DNA of 64,000 bases, taken from the NCBI RefSeq assembly GCF_028553805.1, contig NZ_CP067140.1:1984001-2048000 (forward strand), read 5' to 3'. The notes under the pieces were generated by a model that saw only the letters and a program-made list of their open reading frames with translations, had not been told where the DNA came from and searched no databases. This document shows positions 63,326-64,000 of the stretch, piece by piece; the stretch's first letter is position 1; each line of letters starts with the position of its first letter. This DNA is from Paracoccus saliphilus (GTDB lineage: Bacteria > Pseudomonadota > Alphaproteobacteria > Rhodobacterales > Rhodobacteraceae). The position numbers and the translations under genes are program-made.

Positions 63326-64000
63326 ATGAATTCATCGCTGTCGCGCACGCAAACGGTGCGCAAAACGGTTGTGGAAACTCCGCGCGGTGTGGTGGCCGCG
63401 CAGAACTCGCGCGCGGCGCAGGCCGGGGCCGAGGTTCTCGCGGCCGGAGGAAACGCGGTCGATGCGGCGGTGGCGGTCTCCTTCGCCATCGGCGTGCTCG
63501 AACCCTGGATGAGCGGCCCCGCAGGCGGCGGCGGGATGATGCTGTGGCATGCCGACAAGGGCGAGGCCGAGGCGCTGTTCTATGGCATGCGTTCGCCCGC
63601 GGCGCTCGACCCGGCGGATTATCCGCTGGCGGGCAGCGGCAAGGCCAGCGACCTGTTTCCATGGGACGCGGTCGAGGGCGACCGGAACATCCGCGGCGCG
63701 ACCGCGGTGGCGGTGCCGGGCGTCGTGGACGGGATCGGGCAGGCCCATGCCCGCCATGGCCGCTTGCCATGGCGCGATTTGCTGGCCCCCGCCATCGGTT
63801 TCGCGCGCGAAGGACTGCCGGTGGACTGGTATGCATCGCTGATGATCGCCTCGGCCACGCGCGCATTGGCGGATGACCCGGATGCCGCCGCGATGTTTCT
63901 CGAGGACGGGCGATGGCCGACCATCGCAGGCTGGACCAGCACCGCGGGCAAGACTCTCGCCATGGACGCCATGGCCGCGACCCTGGCCGAGATCGCCGAA
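63326..64000 (+). CDS. ggt: gamma-glutamyltransferase (N-terminal part; no signal peptide)
   Basis: The first 225 codons of a gamma-glutamyltransferase, which splits gamma-glutamyl peptides such as glutathione. Seen are ETPRGVVAAQNSRAAQAG, LAAGGNAVDAAVAVSFAIGV, GPAGGGGMM and AVAVPGVVDGIGQAH, all typical of the large subunit. The catalytic threonine at the start of the small subunit lies beyond the window. ATG 63326 has AGG directly before it. Unlike the periplasmic E. coli enzyme, the N-terminus (MNSSLSRTQTVRKTVVE) is polar and not a signal peptide, so it probably acts in the cytoplasm on peptides brought in by the adjacent transporter. Confidence 0.9.
   Translation, partial: MNSSLSRTQTVRKTVVETPRGVVAAQNSRAAQAGAEVLAAGGNAVDAAVAVSFAIGVLEPWMSGPAGGGGMMLWHADKGEAEALFYGMRSPAALDPADYPLAGSGKASDLFPWDAVEGDRNIRGATAVAVPGVVDGIGQAHARHGRLPWRDLLAPAIGFAREGLPVDWYASLMIASATRALADDPDAAAMFLEDGRWPTIAGWTSTAGKTLAMDAMAATLAEIAE

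Overview
The window looks like a chromosomal segment of an alphaproteobacterium of the Rhodobacteraceae/Paracoccaceae, most like Paracoccus. The reasons are high GC, the short PutA without a DNA-binding domain, the fused IspDF, a fused indolepyruvate:ferredoxin oxidoreductase, RibH2 under an FMN riboswitch, the DUF983, DUF3572 and FolE2 proteins, a TctD/TctE-controlled tripartite tricarboxylate transporter and a muramidase/holin pair of the gene-transfer-agent type. No tRNA, rRNA, CRISPR array, IS element or prophage was recognised. The genus is an inference; no marker gene was compared.

Layout: 1-102 holds the start of a secreted MetX-like hydrolase. 237-8461 holds a GH1 beta-glucosidase, a GMC oxidoreductase, PutA, a 54-residue membrane protein and a CoxE-type VWA protein. 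A 162-bp element with inverted ends then precedes DacB and NadD (8669-10710). 10783-12776 holds a diguanylate cyclase with an HNOBA-like sensor, an H-NOX homologue that appears to lack its haem ligand, and DUF3572. 12987-15019 holds DUF983, NUDIX and a PaaG-like enzyme. 15086-20121 holds the cytochrome c maturation genes ccmH, ccmF and ccmE, split by a holin/endolysin cassette, and then murI. 20230-24686 holds indolepyruvate oxidoreductase with a divergent LysR regulator, followed by a strong small-RNA candidate (24950-25034).

25128-29412 is purL-ispDF-pgpA-pncC. Then come metZ, folE2, a valine-catabolic operon (isobutyryl-CoA dehydrogenase, hydroxyisobutyryl-CoA hydrolase, hydroxyisobutyrate dehydrogenase), two related small secreted proteins, an iron-type alcohol dehydrogenase and riboswitch-controlled ribH2. 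38428-47207 is a two-sided module: a binding protein, TctE kinase and TctD regulator on one strand, and tctCBA-atuA-DUF4387-AbrB-like on the other. This is the best candidate for an undescribed uptake and catabolic system. gpt and a PRC-barrel protein follow.

48905-56937 holds ppiD-trpE, an aminotransferase, a membrane-anchored low-complexity protein, and trpG-trpD-ung. The last block (56981-64000) is an IclR regulator diverging from a complete oligopeptide-type ABC transporter, which leads into a gamma-glutamyltransferase without a visible signal peptide, cut by the window end. The likely joint job is import of gamma-glutamyl peptides followed by hydrolysis inside the cell.

Tight coupling is common: ATGA, GTGA or TGATG overlaps join nadD-dacB, H-NOX-cyclase, DUF983-NUDIX, ccmF-ccmH, purL-ispDF, pgpA-pncC, the hydrolase-mmsB pair, tctD-tctE, ppiD-trpE, trpG-trpD-ung and the two transporter ATPases. 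All family calls are by reading motifs; no database search was run.
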